A DNA stretch of 64,000 nucleotides from Gemmatimonadales bacterium UBA2982. GTDB lineage: Bacteria > Gemmatimonadota > Gemmatimonadetes > Longimicrobiales > Gaopeijiaceae. The position numbers were made by a program, and so were the translations under genes. The notes under the pieces are model-generated. The model saw nothing but the letters and a program-made list of their open reading frames with translations, had not been told where the DNA came from and did not search any database. The stretch is from contig DEAM01000015.1 in the NCBI GenBank assembly GCA_002347035.1, positions 1 through 64,000 of the forward strand, given 5' to 3'. Of this stretch, positions 43,958 to 52,390 are shown one piece after another; the stretch's first letter is position 1, and the number at the start of each line of letters is the position of its first letter.

Positions 43958-44619
43958 GTCACAGCCTGACCAAGGGCATAGAGGAAGAGGTTTATACCCA
44001 TTCTCAAAGCCTGCTCACGGGTCTCAGGAGGGTCTTCGTGAACGCTCTCGTCCTCCCAGCCATCCCCGAGATCAGACTCGAAAGAATAAAACACAACCAA
44101 TCGCCCCTCATAGAAAATACCAAAGGCCTGAGGGGCGCCACCGTCATGCTCATGAACCTTCGGCAACCCGTCTGGAAACTCATAAAAAACATGAAATATG
44201 GGATGGTCCGGTGGAATTTCAGTCAACTCAGCGTCGGGAAATATTTCTGCCATCTCCCTTCGAAAAGATTCATCAAGGCCGTAGTTGTCATCCGCATGAA
44301 GGAATCCACCCCCAAGCAAGTACGACCGAAGGGCAGTCCGCTCACTAGGTGTAAAAGCAACATTCCCATGGCCCGTCATATATAGATATGGGTGATCACT
44401 TAAAGACGGATCAAGCGCTCTAACACTGACCTCGCTGCGGGAAACTGATATTCCTGACCGTTCCCTGATTGCCGATAACAAATTCGGCAGCGAGGATGGA
44501 TTCGCGTACCAATCCCCACCGCCCTCATACTGGAGGCGTGCGATTCCAATCGAGTCTAGTGGGGCTGGCCCAGGCATAACTGCTAAAGCAGTTATGCTGA
44601 CCAGGAGGGTCAGATTCAT
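43954..44619 (-). CDS. DUF4159 family protein, exported
   Basis: The 221-residue product has a short N-terminal hydrophobic leader and the DUF4159 core: RLQYEGGGDWYANPSSLPNL, then HPYLYMTGHGNVAFTPSE, LRSYLLGGGFLHADDNYG, and HPIFHVFYEFPDGLPKV. The GHG and GGFLHADD segments fit a GATase1-like fold, as in the exported protein at 37606. DUF4159 genes are often next to MoxR, DUF58 and DUF4175 genes; MoxR and DUF58 are absent here. It overlaps rsmI (ATGA) and DUF4175 (GTGA). Confidence 0.87.
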   Translation of the reverse strand: MNLTLLVSITALAVMPGPAPLDSIGIARLQYEGGGDWYANPSSLPNLLSAIRERSGISVSRSEVSVRALDPSLSDHPYLYMTGHGNVAFTPSERTALRSYLLGGGFLHADDNYGLDESFRREMAEIFPDAELTEIPPDHPIFHVFYEFPDGLPKVHEHDGGAPQAFGIFYEGRLVVFYSFESDLGDGWEDESVHEDPPETREQALRMGINLFLYALGQAVT

Positions 44620-45464
44620 CCCGAATTCCTGCTGCGCTGAAGTTCGTGCACGATACGGTACGCTTCATTTCGCGCTAAGGCGAGGCTCTCAGCTACTTCC
44701 TTCGCGACCTCAGACGGCTTCATCCCGCGATCTAAGAGATCATTGCACAGCGCCCTCGCCTCCACAGCTTGCGCTGCCTCATCCAGAATCTGCTCATTCG
44801 GGGCGATCACCAGCGTGACCTCACCCTTTGGTACAGACTCGCGATAGTGAGCAGCCAACTCAGTCAGCGTACCGCGCATAATCTCTTCATGCACTTTTGT
44901 GAGTTCGCGAGCTACAGCTCCCTGACGATCATGTCCGCACTTTTCAGCTAGTTCATCCAAAAGAACCACAAGGCGCCGGGGTGACTCGAATAAAACTACG
45001 GTCTCGTTACTCAGAGCAACTCTCTCAAAGAAAGCTTTCCTCTTATTACCCTTTCGCTCTGGAAAGCCTAGGAAGGCAAACCTTTCACTAGGAAGTCCTG
45101 AGGCAATAAGGGCGGAAAGAACCGCGCTGGGTCCCGGGATTGGTACTACTCGATGGCCGGACTCAATAGCTCCCGCGACCGTCCTTCCTCCAGGGTCCGA
45201 TACAAGGGGTGTACCTGCGTCTGACAATAGTGCTAGATCTTCACCATTGGATAACCAAGACAAGATACGCTTTGAGCGTTCCCGCTCATTGTGGGCGTGA
45301 AGCGACACGAGCGGCGCTTTGGACCCCGCCTTCTGCGCTAACAGCCTGCTCCTACGCGTATCCTCCGTGAGGATGCGATCAACGCTCCGAAGCGTTTCCT
45401 CGGCGCGCGGTGAGATGTCCCCAAGATTTCCTATCGGGGTGCTAACCAAGTACAGGGTGCCCAA
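44616..45464 (-). CDS. rsmI: 16S rRNA (cytidine(1402)-2'-O)-methyltransferase
   Basis: RsmI adds a 2'-O-methyl group to C1402 of 16S rRNA in the decoding centre. The 282-residue product has the start GTLYLVSTPIGNLGDIS, the TEDTRRSR segment, SDAGTPLVSDPG, the PGPSA motif and GFPERKG, all family marks of the tetrapyrrole-methylase fold. The start is TTG at 45464 with no visible ribosome-binding site. It overlaps the DUF4159 gene by four bases, so a housekeeping enzyme leads the envelope cluster. Confidence 0.95.
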   Translation of the reverse strand: MGTLYLVSTPIGNLGDISPRAEETLRSVDRILTEDTRRSRLLAQKAGSKAPLVSLHAHNERERSKRILSWLSNGEDLALLSDAGTPLVSDPGGRTVAGAIESGHRVVPIPGPSAVLSALIASGLPSERFAFLGFPERKGNKRKAFFERVALSNETVVLFESPRRLVVLLDELAEKCGHDRQGAVARELTKVHEEIMRGTLTELAAHYRESVPKGEVTLVIAPNEQILDEAAQAVEARALCNDLLDRGMKPSEVAKEVAESLALARNEAYRIVHELQRSRNSG

Positions 45465-45477
45465 TGGAGGGGCCTGG

Positions 45478-45816
45478 CTAAGTAAGATGCGCCAGAATTT
45501 TCTCCTCCAGATGGGTCCGAGGGACTGCCCCTACCACCTGGTCAACCATTTCACCATCCTTGAAAAACAGGATACTCGGAATCGACATGACTCGGAACTG
45601 TGCGGTAATCTTGGGATTGGCATCCACATCAACTTTGCCTACACGAAGACCTTTTTCCTGATACTCGTCAGCAAGCTCACTGACAATTGGTGCTACCATG
45701 CGACATGGTCCGCACCAGGTCGCCCAAAAATCAATCATGTGAAGTCCTTCACCCTGTTCGACCTCTTCTACAAAGTTCCCATCCGTGACCTCTATCACTG
45801 CCTCGCTCATTGACAT
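45478..45816 (-). CDS. trxA: Thioredoxin
   Basis: Thioredoxin reduces protein disulfides in the cytoplasm. The 112-residue product has the redox motif WCGPC (Cys35, Cys38), the Asp of MIDFWA, and the cis-Pro in MSIPSILFF. No signal peptide is present, so it is cytoplasmic. The ATG at 45816 has AAGGAG seven bases upstream; a second ATG two codons later is possible. It sits 13 bases upstream of rsmI and is divergent from the epimerase gene. Confidence 0.96.
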   Translation of the reverse strand: MSMSEAVIEVTDGNFVEEVEQGEGLHMIDFWATWCGPCRMVAPIVSELADEYQEKGLRVGKVDVDANPKITAQFRVMSIPSILFFKDGEMVDQVVGAVPRTHLEEKILAHLT

Positions 45817-45862
45817 CCTCGCTCTCCTTGTCGCCCTGTGATTCCTAATGTAGCATCTGACA

Positions 45863-46273
45863 ATGACTCAGTCCCAGGAGACGGGCCGTCGGCTCGATCA
45901 CGTCGCGGTGGCCGTTAAGTCAATCGAAGAAAGTCGTCACCTCTTTGAACTCATCTCAGGCGAAGTTTGCTCGACTCCTGAGACCTTATCTGAACAAGGA
46001 GTCCGTGTCGCCTTCGTGGGTCGCTTGGAATTGGTCGAACCACTCGATATGAATTCGGGGACTGCAAGGTTTCTGCAGCGACATGGTCAGGGGCTTCATC
46101 ACGTCGCCTACCAAACCGATGACCTTGATGGAGACCTTGTAGAACTTAAAGCCAGGGGCTTAGAACTCATCGATGAAACCCCGAGAAATGGTGCCTCAGG
46201 CCATCGAGTGGCTTTCCTTAGTCCCTCGAGCACCAATGGGGTTCTGATCGAGCTAGTCGAACGCCCTGCTTAA
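45863..46273 (+). CDS. mce: Methylmalonyl-CoA epimerase
   Basis: This VOC-fold enzyme interconverts the R and S forms of methylmalonyl-CoA in propionate metabolism. The 136-residue product has the paired metal motifs LDHVAVAV, LHHVAYQ, and the final IELVE Glu, with LELVEPL in the middle. It implies a methylmalonyl-CoA mutase elsewhere in the genome. No Shine-Dalgarno sequence precedes the ATG, so the message may be leaderless. It is divergent from trxA by 46 bases. Confidence 0.92.
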   Translation: MTQSQETGRRLDHVAVAVKSIEESRHLFELISGEVCSTPETLSEQGVRVAFVGRLELVEPLDMNSGTARFLQRHGQGLHHVAYQTDDLDGDLVELKARGLELIDETPRNGASGHRVAFLSPSSTNGVLIELVERPA

Positions 46274-46334
46274 GCTTCTGTCCTATACAACCTGTTACGG
46301 ACCCTCAGTAAATGACTCGGGATAGAATCACCCT

Positions 46335-46661
46335 ATGCGATATAAGTTAGCACTTCCTGCAATCATCTTTTTCCATACTGCATGTGGTGGGAATACCAAT
46401 CCGATTGCTAACCCTGATGTCATTGACCGGGATACGTTTATAACGGTCTTCGTCGACCTGAGGCTCGCGGCAGTAGAGTCAGAAGATTTTGTCATCACGG
46501 ACTCTGCCCGAGACCAGATCTTGTCGAGCCACGGAATCGACAGCGAGTCGCTCGTGCTCTTTGCAGATGTGTATGGATCGGACGTCGAGTTCATGCGTGA
46601 TGTTTGGAACGATGTCGAGCGGTTATTTGGGGAGCGTACTACTGGGGACTTCGAACGTTAG
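46335..46661 (+). CDS. Small lipoprotein, DUF4296-like
   Basis: The 108-residue product has a lipobox ending at Cys17 (HTAC) and a helical domain starting VIDRDTFITVFVDLRLAAVES. The layout resembles DUF4296 lipoproteins of Bacteroidota, but this is a weak match by eye. It is co-directional with mce, 61 bases downstream, and ends 17 bases before the convergent envelope gene. Function unknown. Confidence 0.65.
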   Translation: MRYKLALPAIIFFHTACGGNTNPIANPDVIDRDTFITVFVDLRLAAVESEDFVITDSARDQILSSHGIDSESLVLFADVYGSDVEFMRDVWNDVERLFGERTTGDFER

Positions 46662-46678
46662 ACAGATATTTCCCTCTC

Positions 46679-47281
46679 CTAGCTCCCAACTGGGATCCTA
46701 AGCCCTAAAGCAAGGGATTCCCGGTCTCCTAAAGAAGCTCCTGCTCGCACCATCCAATCTGATGATAAGACAATATCGAGTCCCAAGTCTAAGACACCAG
46801 CAAACCCAACACTCTCACCGTCTAGTGTGGAAATATCGAAAACCACGTGTCCTCCCACATAAGGACTAAGTGTGACGTCCCCACCGGACCCGCTCCAGCC
46901 CAGAATAATGCCTAGAGGAGCAGTAACAATCGTCTCAGAACCAACCCCGACTCCGCCCCCACCCCACCAGATTACGTCGATCTCTGAACCTTCAACCGCT
47001 CGTGCAAGGTAGCCAGATACGTCTAAACCAACCGAGTACGCTAGATCACCAGAAGTGTCTTCTTGGGCAACAGCAGCTCGGTACCCCAGTCCCACGGGCC
47101 CAGCGGAGTGCCGAACCGTAGCCAAACCCCCAAGATCTCCACCCGATGGGTTAAGCATAAAAAGACTCAGCCCTCCAGGGACCACGGGGCTGATCAAAGG
47201 TGGGCTGTCCCAGAGGATCTGACTGGAAACCGGCGTTGTGAACAGTGCCAAGAGAGCAACCACGGTCAGAGATCGAAGCAC
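46679..47281 (-). CDS. Exported beta-rich protein, probable outer-membrane barrel
   Basis: The 200-residue product has a signal peptide (MLRSLTVVALLALFTTPVSS) and a Gly-rich alternating pattern, including LGLDIVLSSDWMVRAGASLG, ending LALGLRIPVGS. This suggests an outer-membrane barrel or a beta-sheet envelope protein. No named family is recognised. The start is GTG with GGAGGAG four bases upstream. It is convergent with the lipoprotein and divergent from the RidA-like gene. Confidence 0.7.
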   Translation of the reverse strand: MLRSLTVVALLALFTTPVSSQILWDSPPLISPVVPGGLSLFMLNPSGGDLGGLATVRHSAGPVGLGYRAAVAQEDTSGDLAYSVGLDVSGYLARAVEGSEIDVIWWGGGGVGVGSETIVTAPLGIILGWSGSGGDVTLSPYVGGHVVFDISTLDGESVGFAGVLDLGLDIVLSSDWMVRAGASLGDRESLALGLRIPVGS

Positions 47282-47336
47282 TGGGCTCCTCCGTAGGGTT
47301 TATGTTTAACGATGGTAGGTTCCTGACACACCGGAG

Positions 47337-47732
47337 ATGCAAGTGTCGTTCCAACGCTCATTCAGCGGAGCTCCTTGGGAGAGCCAAATCGGCTATTGCA
47401 GAGCACTCCGAGCTGATGACCAAATATTCATAACGGGGACCGCCCCAGTAACTCAAGATGGTGCAGTGCATGCTCCTGGGGACGGCTACGAACAAACAAT
47501 ACGCTGCCTCGATATTATCCAAGAAGCACTCGCTAGCCTTGGAGCAGGGATAGAGCACGTGGTCCGCACCAGGATTTTTGTGACTGACATTGAGCGCTGG
47601 GAGGAGTACGGCAAAGCCCACCGAGAGTTTTTTGGTCTGCATCCACCAGCAACGACACTAGTTGAGGTCAGGCGACTTATTCACCCAGATATGCTCATTG
47701 AAATCGAGGCAGATGCAGTCGTTAGAGAATGA
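47337..47732 (+). CDS. RidA/YjgF-family protein
   Basis: RidA deaminates reactive enamine/imine intermediates from PLP enzymes. The 131-residue product has IFITGTAPV, VVRTRIFVTDIERWEEYG, PPATTLVEV and the final MLIEIEADAVV, the family core. The Arg that binds the substrate carboxylate in RidA proper is replaced in part by the RTRIFV Arg pair, so it may be one of the less-studied Rid subfamilies. GGAG lies directly before the ATG. Convergent with guaA, 12 bases apart. Confidence 0.85.
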   Translation: MQVSFQRSFSGAPWESQIGYCRALRADDQIFITGTAPVTQDGAVHAPGDGYEQTIRCLDIIQEALASLGAGIEHVVRTRIFVTDIERWEEYGKAHREFFGLHPPATTLVEVRRLIHPDMLIEIEADAVVRE

Positions 47733-47744
47733 CGTAGTTCGAGA

Positions 47745-49295
47745 TCACTCCCATTCGATGGTCGCCGGCGGCTTAGAGCTCACGTCGTACGTGACACGGT
47801 TCACTCCTTCCACCTCGTTAATGATCCTGGTCGAGATACGACGAAGTACCTCGTTCGGAAATTGATACCAGTCTGCTGTCATGCCATCGCGAGAAGTTAC
47901 CGCCCGCAAGGCGAGTACATTCTCGTACGTGCGAGCATCGCCCATTACACCGACTGAACGCACAGGTAAAAGAACCGCTAAAGCCTGCCAGATCTCATCA
48001 TACAGGTCAGCTGCACGAATTTCGTCCAGGTAGATCGCATCGGCTTCTCGCAGCACAGCTAAACGCTCATTAGTTACTTCTCCAAGAATCCGGATCGCTA
48101 ACCCAGGGCCAGGAAACGGGTGACGCTTTACAAAATCATCAGGGAGGCCCAACTCCCGACCAACCTGCCTTACTTCATCTTTGAATAACTCTTTGAGCGG
48201 CTCGACTAAATCGAATGGCACTTCATCGGGAAGACCGCCCACGTTGTGGTGTGACTTGATCATCACAGACGGGCCACCTACTGATACCGATTCAATCACG
48301 TCCGGATAGAGCGTTCCCTGAACCAGGAACCGGGCGCCGGTACCTTCCCGCTTTGCCGCCGCATCAAAGACTTCAATAAACCGCTTTCCGATAGCTTTAC
48401 GCTTCGCTTCCGGGTCGACAACACCCGCTAGATCCTCTAAGAAGAGGTCGGCTACATTCTCAACTACCAGCCTCATTTCGTAGTGTGACCGGAACATCGT
48501 CTCGACCTGATCCCGCTCGTTCTTACGAAGCAGACCATGATCAACAAAAATGCAGGTTAGGCGGTCTCCAATCGCCCTATGGACAAGCATTGCTGCGACC
48601 GATGAATCAACTCCGCCAGAGAGCCCGCAAATTACGCTGCTATCTCCGACTTGTTCACGGATCTTTTCGATAGTGTCTTCAATAAAAGCACCAGCTGTCC
48701 AGGTAGAACGGCATCCCGCAACCTCAAAAAGAAAATTTGAAATTATCTCTCGACCGCGGTCCGTGTGGGCAACTTCAGGATGAAACTGAACACCGTAAAT
48801 CGGCCTATCCTTCGCTCGGAATGCAGCAGTCGGCAGTGTCGCAGTAGAAGCTATCCGATCGTACCCCTCGGGTGGCTCATCAACATGGTCTCCGTGAGAA
48901 CACCAGACTGTTGTGTGTTCTCCAGATCCGAATCCAGCAAACAGCTTGTCACCATTAACTGCAGTAAGCTCGGCCCGTCCATATTCACGGTGTCCCCGCT
49001 TCACATCACCACCTTCAATATGAGCTATGAGCTGCATCCCATAGCAGATACCCAAGATAGGAAAGCCAGCTTCTAGTAATTCAGGATCCGTTTTAGGAAC
49101 ATCGTCGTCGTACACGGACGAAGGTCCTCCGGAAAGAATGACCGCGGCAGGATCCCATGCACGAATCCAATCAAGTGACCGTGTGGGTGGATGAATCTCA
49201 CAGTAGACCTCCTCTTCCCTGATGCTCCGTGCGATCAGCTGCGTGAACTGCGAACCGAAGTCAAGGATCAGTACCCGGTCATGTTCGTGACTCAT
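47745..49295 (-). CDS. guaA: GMP synthase (glutamine-hydrolysing)
   Basis: GuaA aminates XMP to GMP. The class I amidotransferase domain has the nucleophile Cys84 in GICYGMQL and the His-Glu pair in QFHPEVAHT. The PP-loop SGGVDSS starts the ATP-binding domain, and the C-terminal dimer domain ends in the usual PPATIEWE. The 516-residue length is standard. It is the last gene of the long minus-strand run from pnp, 16 bases downstream of proS. Confidence 0.97.
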   Translation of the reverse strand: MSHEHDRVLILDFGSQFTQLIARSIREEEVYCEIHPPTRSLDWIRAWDPAAVILSGGPSSVYDDDVPKTDPELLEAGFPILGICYGMQLIAHIEGGDVKRGHREYGRAELTAVNGDKLFAGFGSGEHTTVWCSHGDHVDEPPEGYDRIASTATLPTAAFRAKDRPIYGVQFHPEVAHTDRGREIISNFLFEVAGCRSTWTAGAFIEDTIEKIREQVGDSSVICGLSGGVDSSVAAMLVHRAIGDRLTCIFVDHGLLRKNERDQVETMFRSHYEMRLVVENVADLFLEDLAGVVDPEAKRKAIGKRFIEVFDAAAKREGTGARFLVQGTLYPDVIESVSVGGPSVMIKSHHNVGGLPDEVPFDLVEPLKELFKDEVRQVGRELGLPDDFVKRHPFPGPGLAIRILGEVTNERLAVLREADAIYLDEIRAADLYDEIWQALAVLLPVRSVGVMGDARTYENVLALRAVTSRDGMTADWYQFPNEVLRRISTRIINEVEGVNRVTYDVSSKPPATIEWE

Positions 49296-49311
49296 CCCTG
49301 AATGCCCATCA

Positions 49312-50772
49312 TCAGTAGGCTCGAGCCCACGCTACCTCATGCACGGAAGCGCCCTGTCCAGAAAGACACCTGTCCGGAGACTCCTCTGATCTGAACTCTT
49401 CACTGACTAGAACCCGAATTGTCGCCTTGGTGCGCTCCTTTACCTCTTCCTCAACCGCTGGGTCACCACTCCACCCAGTGAAGACAAACCCCGCTCCGTG
49501 TTCGAGAGCCTCCTCGAGCTCATCAACGGAAGTAACCCCACGGACTGTATTCTCATCTCGCCGGGCTCGTGCGGTGTCGAGAAGCTCGACTTGGAATTTC
49601 TCTAAGTAAGCAGGAAGCTCTGCTATGACTTGTCCTTCAGGCAAAAAAGCCTTTCGCTTCTCTCCCACCGGAGTCACTCGGCGAGCTAAGGCAAGTTGGC
49701 CCTGTGCCAAGTCTCTAGGGCCAATCTCAATCCTAAAGGGTACACCCTTACCCTCCCACTCATAGAACTTTGCACCGGGGGATAGATTTTCTCTAGAATC
49801 ATCCTTCACACGCAGACCCGCTTCAGAAAGCTTGGCGACAATTTCCTTGGTTTTTGCCCGTACGGGTTCAGTATCCTCATCCGTAAGAATAGGAACCACA
49901 ACAACCTGCACTGGTGCCAGCCGAGGAGGGACTACTATTCCATTATCATCGCCGTGGCTCATAACCAACCCCCCCACTAAACGAGTCGATACCCCCCACG
50001 ATGTATTCCACGCGTATTCTTCTTGGCCCTCCTCAGACTGGAAGCTTAGATCGAACTGTTTAGCGAAATTCTGCCCAAGGAAGTGTGAAGTGCCTGCCTG
50101 AAGAGCCTTGTTATCCTGCATGAGTGCCTCGCATGAGTAGCTGCGAACCGCCCCCGCAAACTTCTCTGACTCTGACTTAAGACCCGTGAGCGGGGGCATC
50201 CCTATCCAGTCCTCCATGAAACGCCGATAAACGTCCAAAATCAGCTGGGTTTCATCTTCCGCTTCTTCCGCAGTAGCGTGGGCCGTGTGTCCTTCTTGCC
50301 ACAGGAACTCGGTAGTCCGAAGGAAAAGCCGGGTTCGCATCTCCCAACGCATTACGTTGGCCCATTGGTTGATGAGAATCGGAAGGTCTCTATAGCTCTG
50401 AACCCACTTCGCATACATCGAATAAATAATTGTCTCAGAGGTCGGCCTGACGACGTACGGCTCCTCCAGCTCCTTGCCCCCTGCCTGAGTAATGACGGCA
50501 AGCTCTGGTGCGAATCCCTCTACGTGTTCCTTTTCTCGTTCGATAAAGCTCAGAGGGATAAGTAAAGGAAAGTAAGCATTCTCATGGCCAGTTTCCTTGA
50601 ACATCTTGTCCAAGGCGCTCTGCATATTCTCCCAGATTCCGTAGCCCCAAGGACGAATAACCATGCTTCCGCGCACAGGTGAGTAGTCAGCCAGCTCACT
50701 CCTTTGGACAACCTCATTGTACCAGTTCGCAAAGTCCTCATCTCTTGCGGGCAGCTTCTTGCTTTCAGCCAT
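49312..50772 (-). CDS. proS: Prolyl-tRNA synthetase, archaeal/eukaryotic type
   Basis: This class II enzyme charges tRNA-Pro. The 486-residue length, absence of the bacterial insertion domain and the RTTEFLWQEGHTAHAT motif mark the archaeal/eukaryotic (type 3) ProRS. Motif 3-type residues lie in SHGDDNGIVVPPRLAP. The C-terminus ends ARAY as in that type, but the zinc cysteines of the tail are mostly lost (a single Cys before SGQGAS). It overlaps the small membrane protein gene by eight bases. Confidence 0.95.
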   Translation of the reverse strand: MAESKKLPARDEDFANWYNEVVQRSELADYSPVRGSMVIRPWGYGIWENMQSALDKMFKETGHENAYFPLLIPLSFIEREKEHVEGFAPELAVITQAGGKELEEPYVVRPTSETIIYSMYAKWVQSYRDLPILINQWANVMRWEMRTRLFLRTTEFLWQEGHTAHATAEEAEDETQLILDVYRRFMEDWIGMPPLTGLKSESEKFAGAVRSYSCEALMQDNKALQAGTSHFLGQNFAKQFDLSFQSEEGQEEYAWNTSWGVSTRLVGGLVMSHGDDNGIVVPPRLAPVQVVVVPILTDEDTEPVRAKTKEIVAKLSEAGLRVKDDSRENLSPGAKFYEWEGKGVPFRIEIGPRDLAQGQLALARRVTPVGEKRKAFLPEGQVIAELPAYLEKFQVELLDTARARRDENTVRGVTSVDELEEALEHGAGFVFTGWSGDPAVEEEVKERTKATIRVLVSEEFRSEESPDRCLSGQGASVHEVAWARAY

Positions 50773-51076
50773 TTCTTTCTTCTTGAACTCCTTTTGATTC
50801 TCGACGACGCGTGCGCTCTTCCTTTTTGAATTGTACGATCACAAAGGTGCCCGGCACGACAAACAACAACATTGAAGTGATCAGCCAAACCAGGCGAAAA
50901 CTAAGGCCGGAGGGCTCCGTCACGAGCCATGCCAATAACGCTCCGCCAGCGATAGCAAGACCCGCGGCTACAGCCAAAATCACCCACTCGAGCATATCCA
51001 GCCTCCACGCCGCCCTCCTTATAACTTCCCTAGCCACCTCAGCAGCTTCACGTTCCCAAGCACTCGGCTGTTTCAT
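50765..51076 (-). CDS. Small two-helix membrane protein, function unknown
   Basis: The 103-residue product has a charged N-terminal helix (about 1-28), two membrane helices (about 30-52 and 60-82), and a basic Lys/Arg/Glu tail. It overlaps the hisS stop as ATGA and proS by eight bases, so it is made together with the two tRNA synthetases. I recognise no family. The overlaps and clean two-helix layout support a real gene. Confidence 0.7.
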   Translation of the reverse strand: MKQPSAWEREAAEVAREVIRRAAWRLDMLEWVILAVAAGLAIAGGALLAWLVTEPSGLSFRLVWLITSMLLFVVPGTFVIVQFKKEERTRRRESKGVQEERNG

Positions 51077-52356
51077 TCCAGCTCCGATACTGGAAGCTCA
51101 TGCTCCACACCAGACTCCATCTCCCTGAGCGTGACACATCCTCGGGCTAGTTCGTCTGGCCCGATAATCAGAACCTGACCAGCCCCTTCCCGCACGGCAG
51201 CCTTCAGCTGCTTAGCTAAACTCTGGTCCCTTAGTGGATAGGCCACGCTTCTGCCGTTCTCTCTCAACGCATGTGCGATACGAAGGGCCTCAGCCCGCTC
51301 GTCAGAAGAAACCGTGACAATGAAATAGTCGATCGATCGATCGAACTCAGGTATCAAGCCAGAATCGGCAAGAAGCTCTCCCAGAACTACATCACCCATG
51401 CCAAATCCCACCGCCGGTAGTGGCTCGCCTCCGACTAACTCTAGAAGTCTGTCGTAGCGACCGCCCCCACAAATCGCCCTAAGGTCACGTCCCGTATCGA
51501 AAAGCTCAAAGACAATCCCAGTGTAGTATGCAAGCCCCCTTACAATGCGAAGGTCGATCTCTACATATTCTCGAAGACCCATGGCCTCAAGAGCACCAAG
51601 ATAAGTTTGGACCCGAGCCAGCGCCGTGCTCACTTCTCCGCTCTTGATTATGTCCTCAGGCAAACCCTCCAAGCTGACCGCATCAAATATTTCGAGTAGG
51701 GCATCAGCGCGGGATATTTCCAATCCAACATCCTTAACTAACGCTTCCAAAGAAGTTTCTCGGGGCACCCGTTCGAGCTTGTCAATCACACCAAACGCAA
51801 CCGCTAGTGCGTTCTCCTCAACTCCAAAAGCCTTCATTAAAGCACTCAGGAGACGTCGGTCAGATACTCTCGCTCGGAAGTGGTCAGCTGTGAGCCCAAA
51901 CTCCCGAAGTCCATCTATGGCCACTGCAAGGACCTCTGCATCCGCGGCAACATCTTCCTCTCCAACGATATCGACATTCCATTGGAAGTGTTCCCTGAGC
52001 CTGCCCCGCTGCTGTCTCTCGTAGCGGAATAACTGAGGGACGGAAAACCAGCGGATTGGCTTGCTCATCGCCCTGCTCCTGTCACCCAGGATTCGAGCGA
52101 GTGAAGGCGTCATCTCAGGCCGCAGCGCAACCTCCCGATCTCCCTTGTCAGTGAAGCTATACAACTGACCTACGATCTCCCCCCCACTCTTCTCAACGTA
52201 CAGATCCAATGATTCAAGGGGGGGGCCATCATACTCCAACAGGCCGTAACGCTTTGAAACCCGGCGCCATGTTTCGACAATATGCGAACGCAGAGCCAAG
52301 TCTTCAGGCGGAAAGTCTCTGAAACCGGGAAGTCTCTTGAATGCTGATGTTGCCAT
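51073..52356 (-). CDS. hisS: Histidyl-tRNA synthetase
   Basis: This class II enzyme charges tRNA-His. Motif 2 is RWFSVPQLFRYERQQRGRLREHFQ split at the loop, the His-specific LAYYTGIVFELF and GGGRYDRLLELVGG segments follow, and the C-terminal anticodon-binding domain runs from about 340. The 427-residue length is standard. The start LPGFRDFPPEDLALR matches the family start. It overlaps the following small gene by ATGA. Confidence 0.97.
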   Translation of the reverse strand: MATSAFKRLPGFRDFPPEDLALRSHIVETWRRVSKRYGLLEYDGPPLESLDLYVEKSGGEIVGQLYSFTDKGDREVALRPEMTPSLARILGDRSRAMSKPIRWFSVPQLFRYERQQRGRLREHFQWNVDIVGEEDVAADAEVLAVAIDGLREFGLTADHFRARVSDRRLLSALMKAFGVEENALAVAFGVIDKLERVPRETSLEALVKDVGLEISRADALLEIFDAVSLEGLPEDIIKSGEVSTALARVQTYLGALEAMGLREYVEIDLRIVRGLAYYTGIVFELFDTGRDLRAICGGGRYDRLLELVGGEPLPAVGFGMGDVVLGELLADSGLIPEFDRSIDYFIVTVSSDERAEALRIAHALRENGRSVAYPLRDQSLAKQLKAAVREGAGQVLIIGPDELARGCVTLREMESGVEHELPVSELE

Positions 52357-52390
52357 GTTGGCGCCGAATCTAGCGGGGGCTGAAGAGAGT

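Noticed and set aside
43383..44348. 321-codon plus-strand reading frame
   Set aside because: It lies antisense to DUF4175 and DUF4159, has no family motif, and mirrors codon bias of the real genes.
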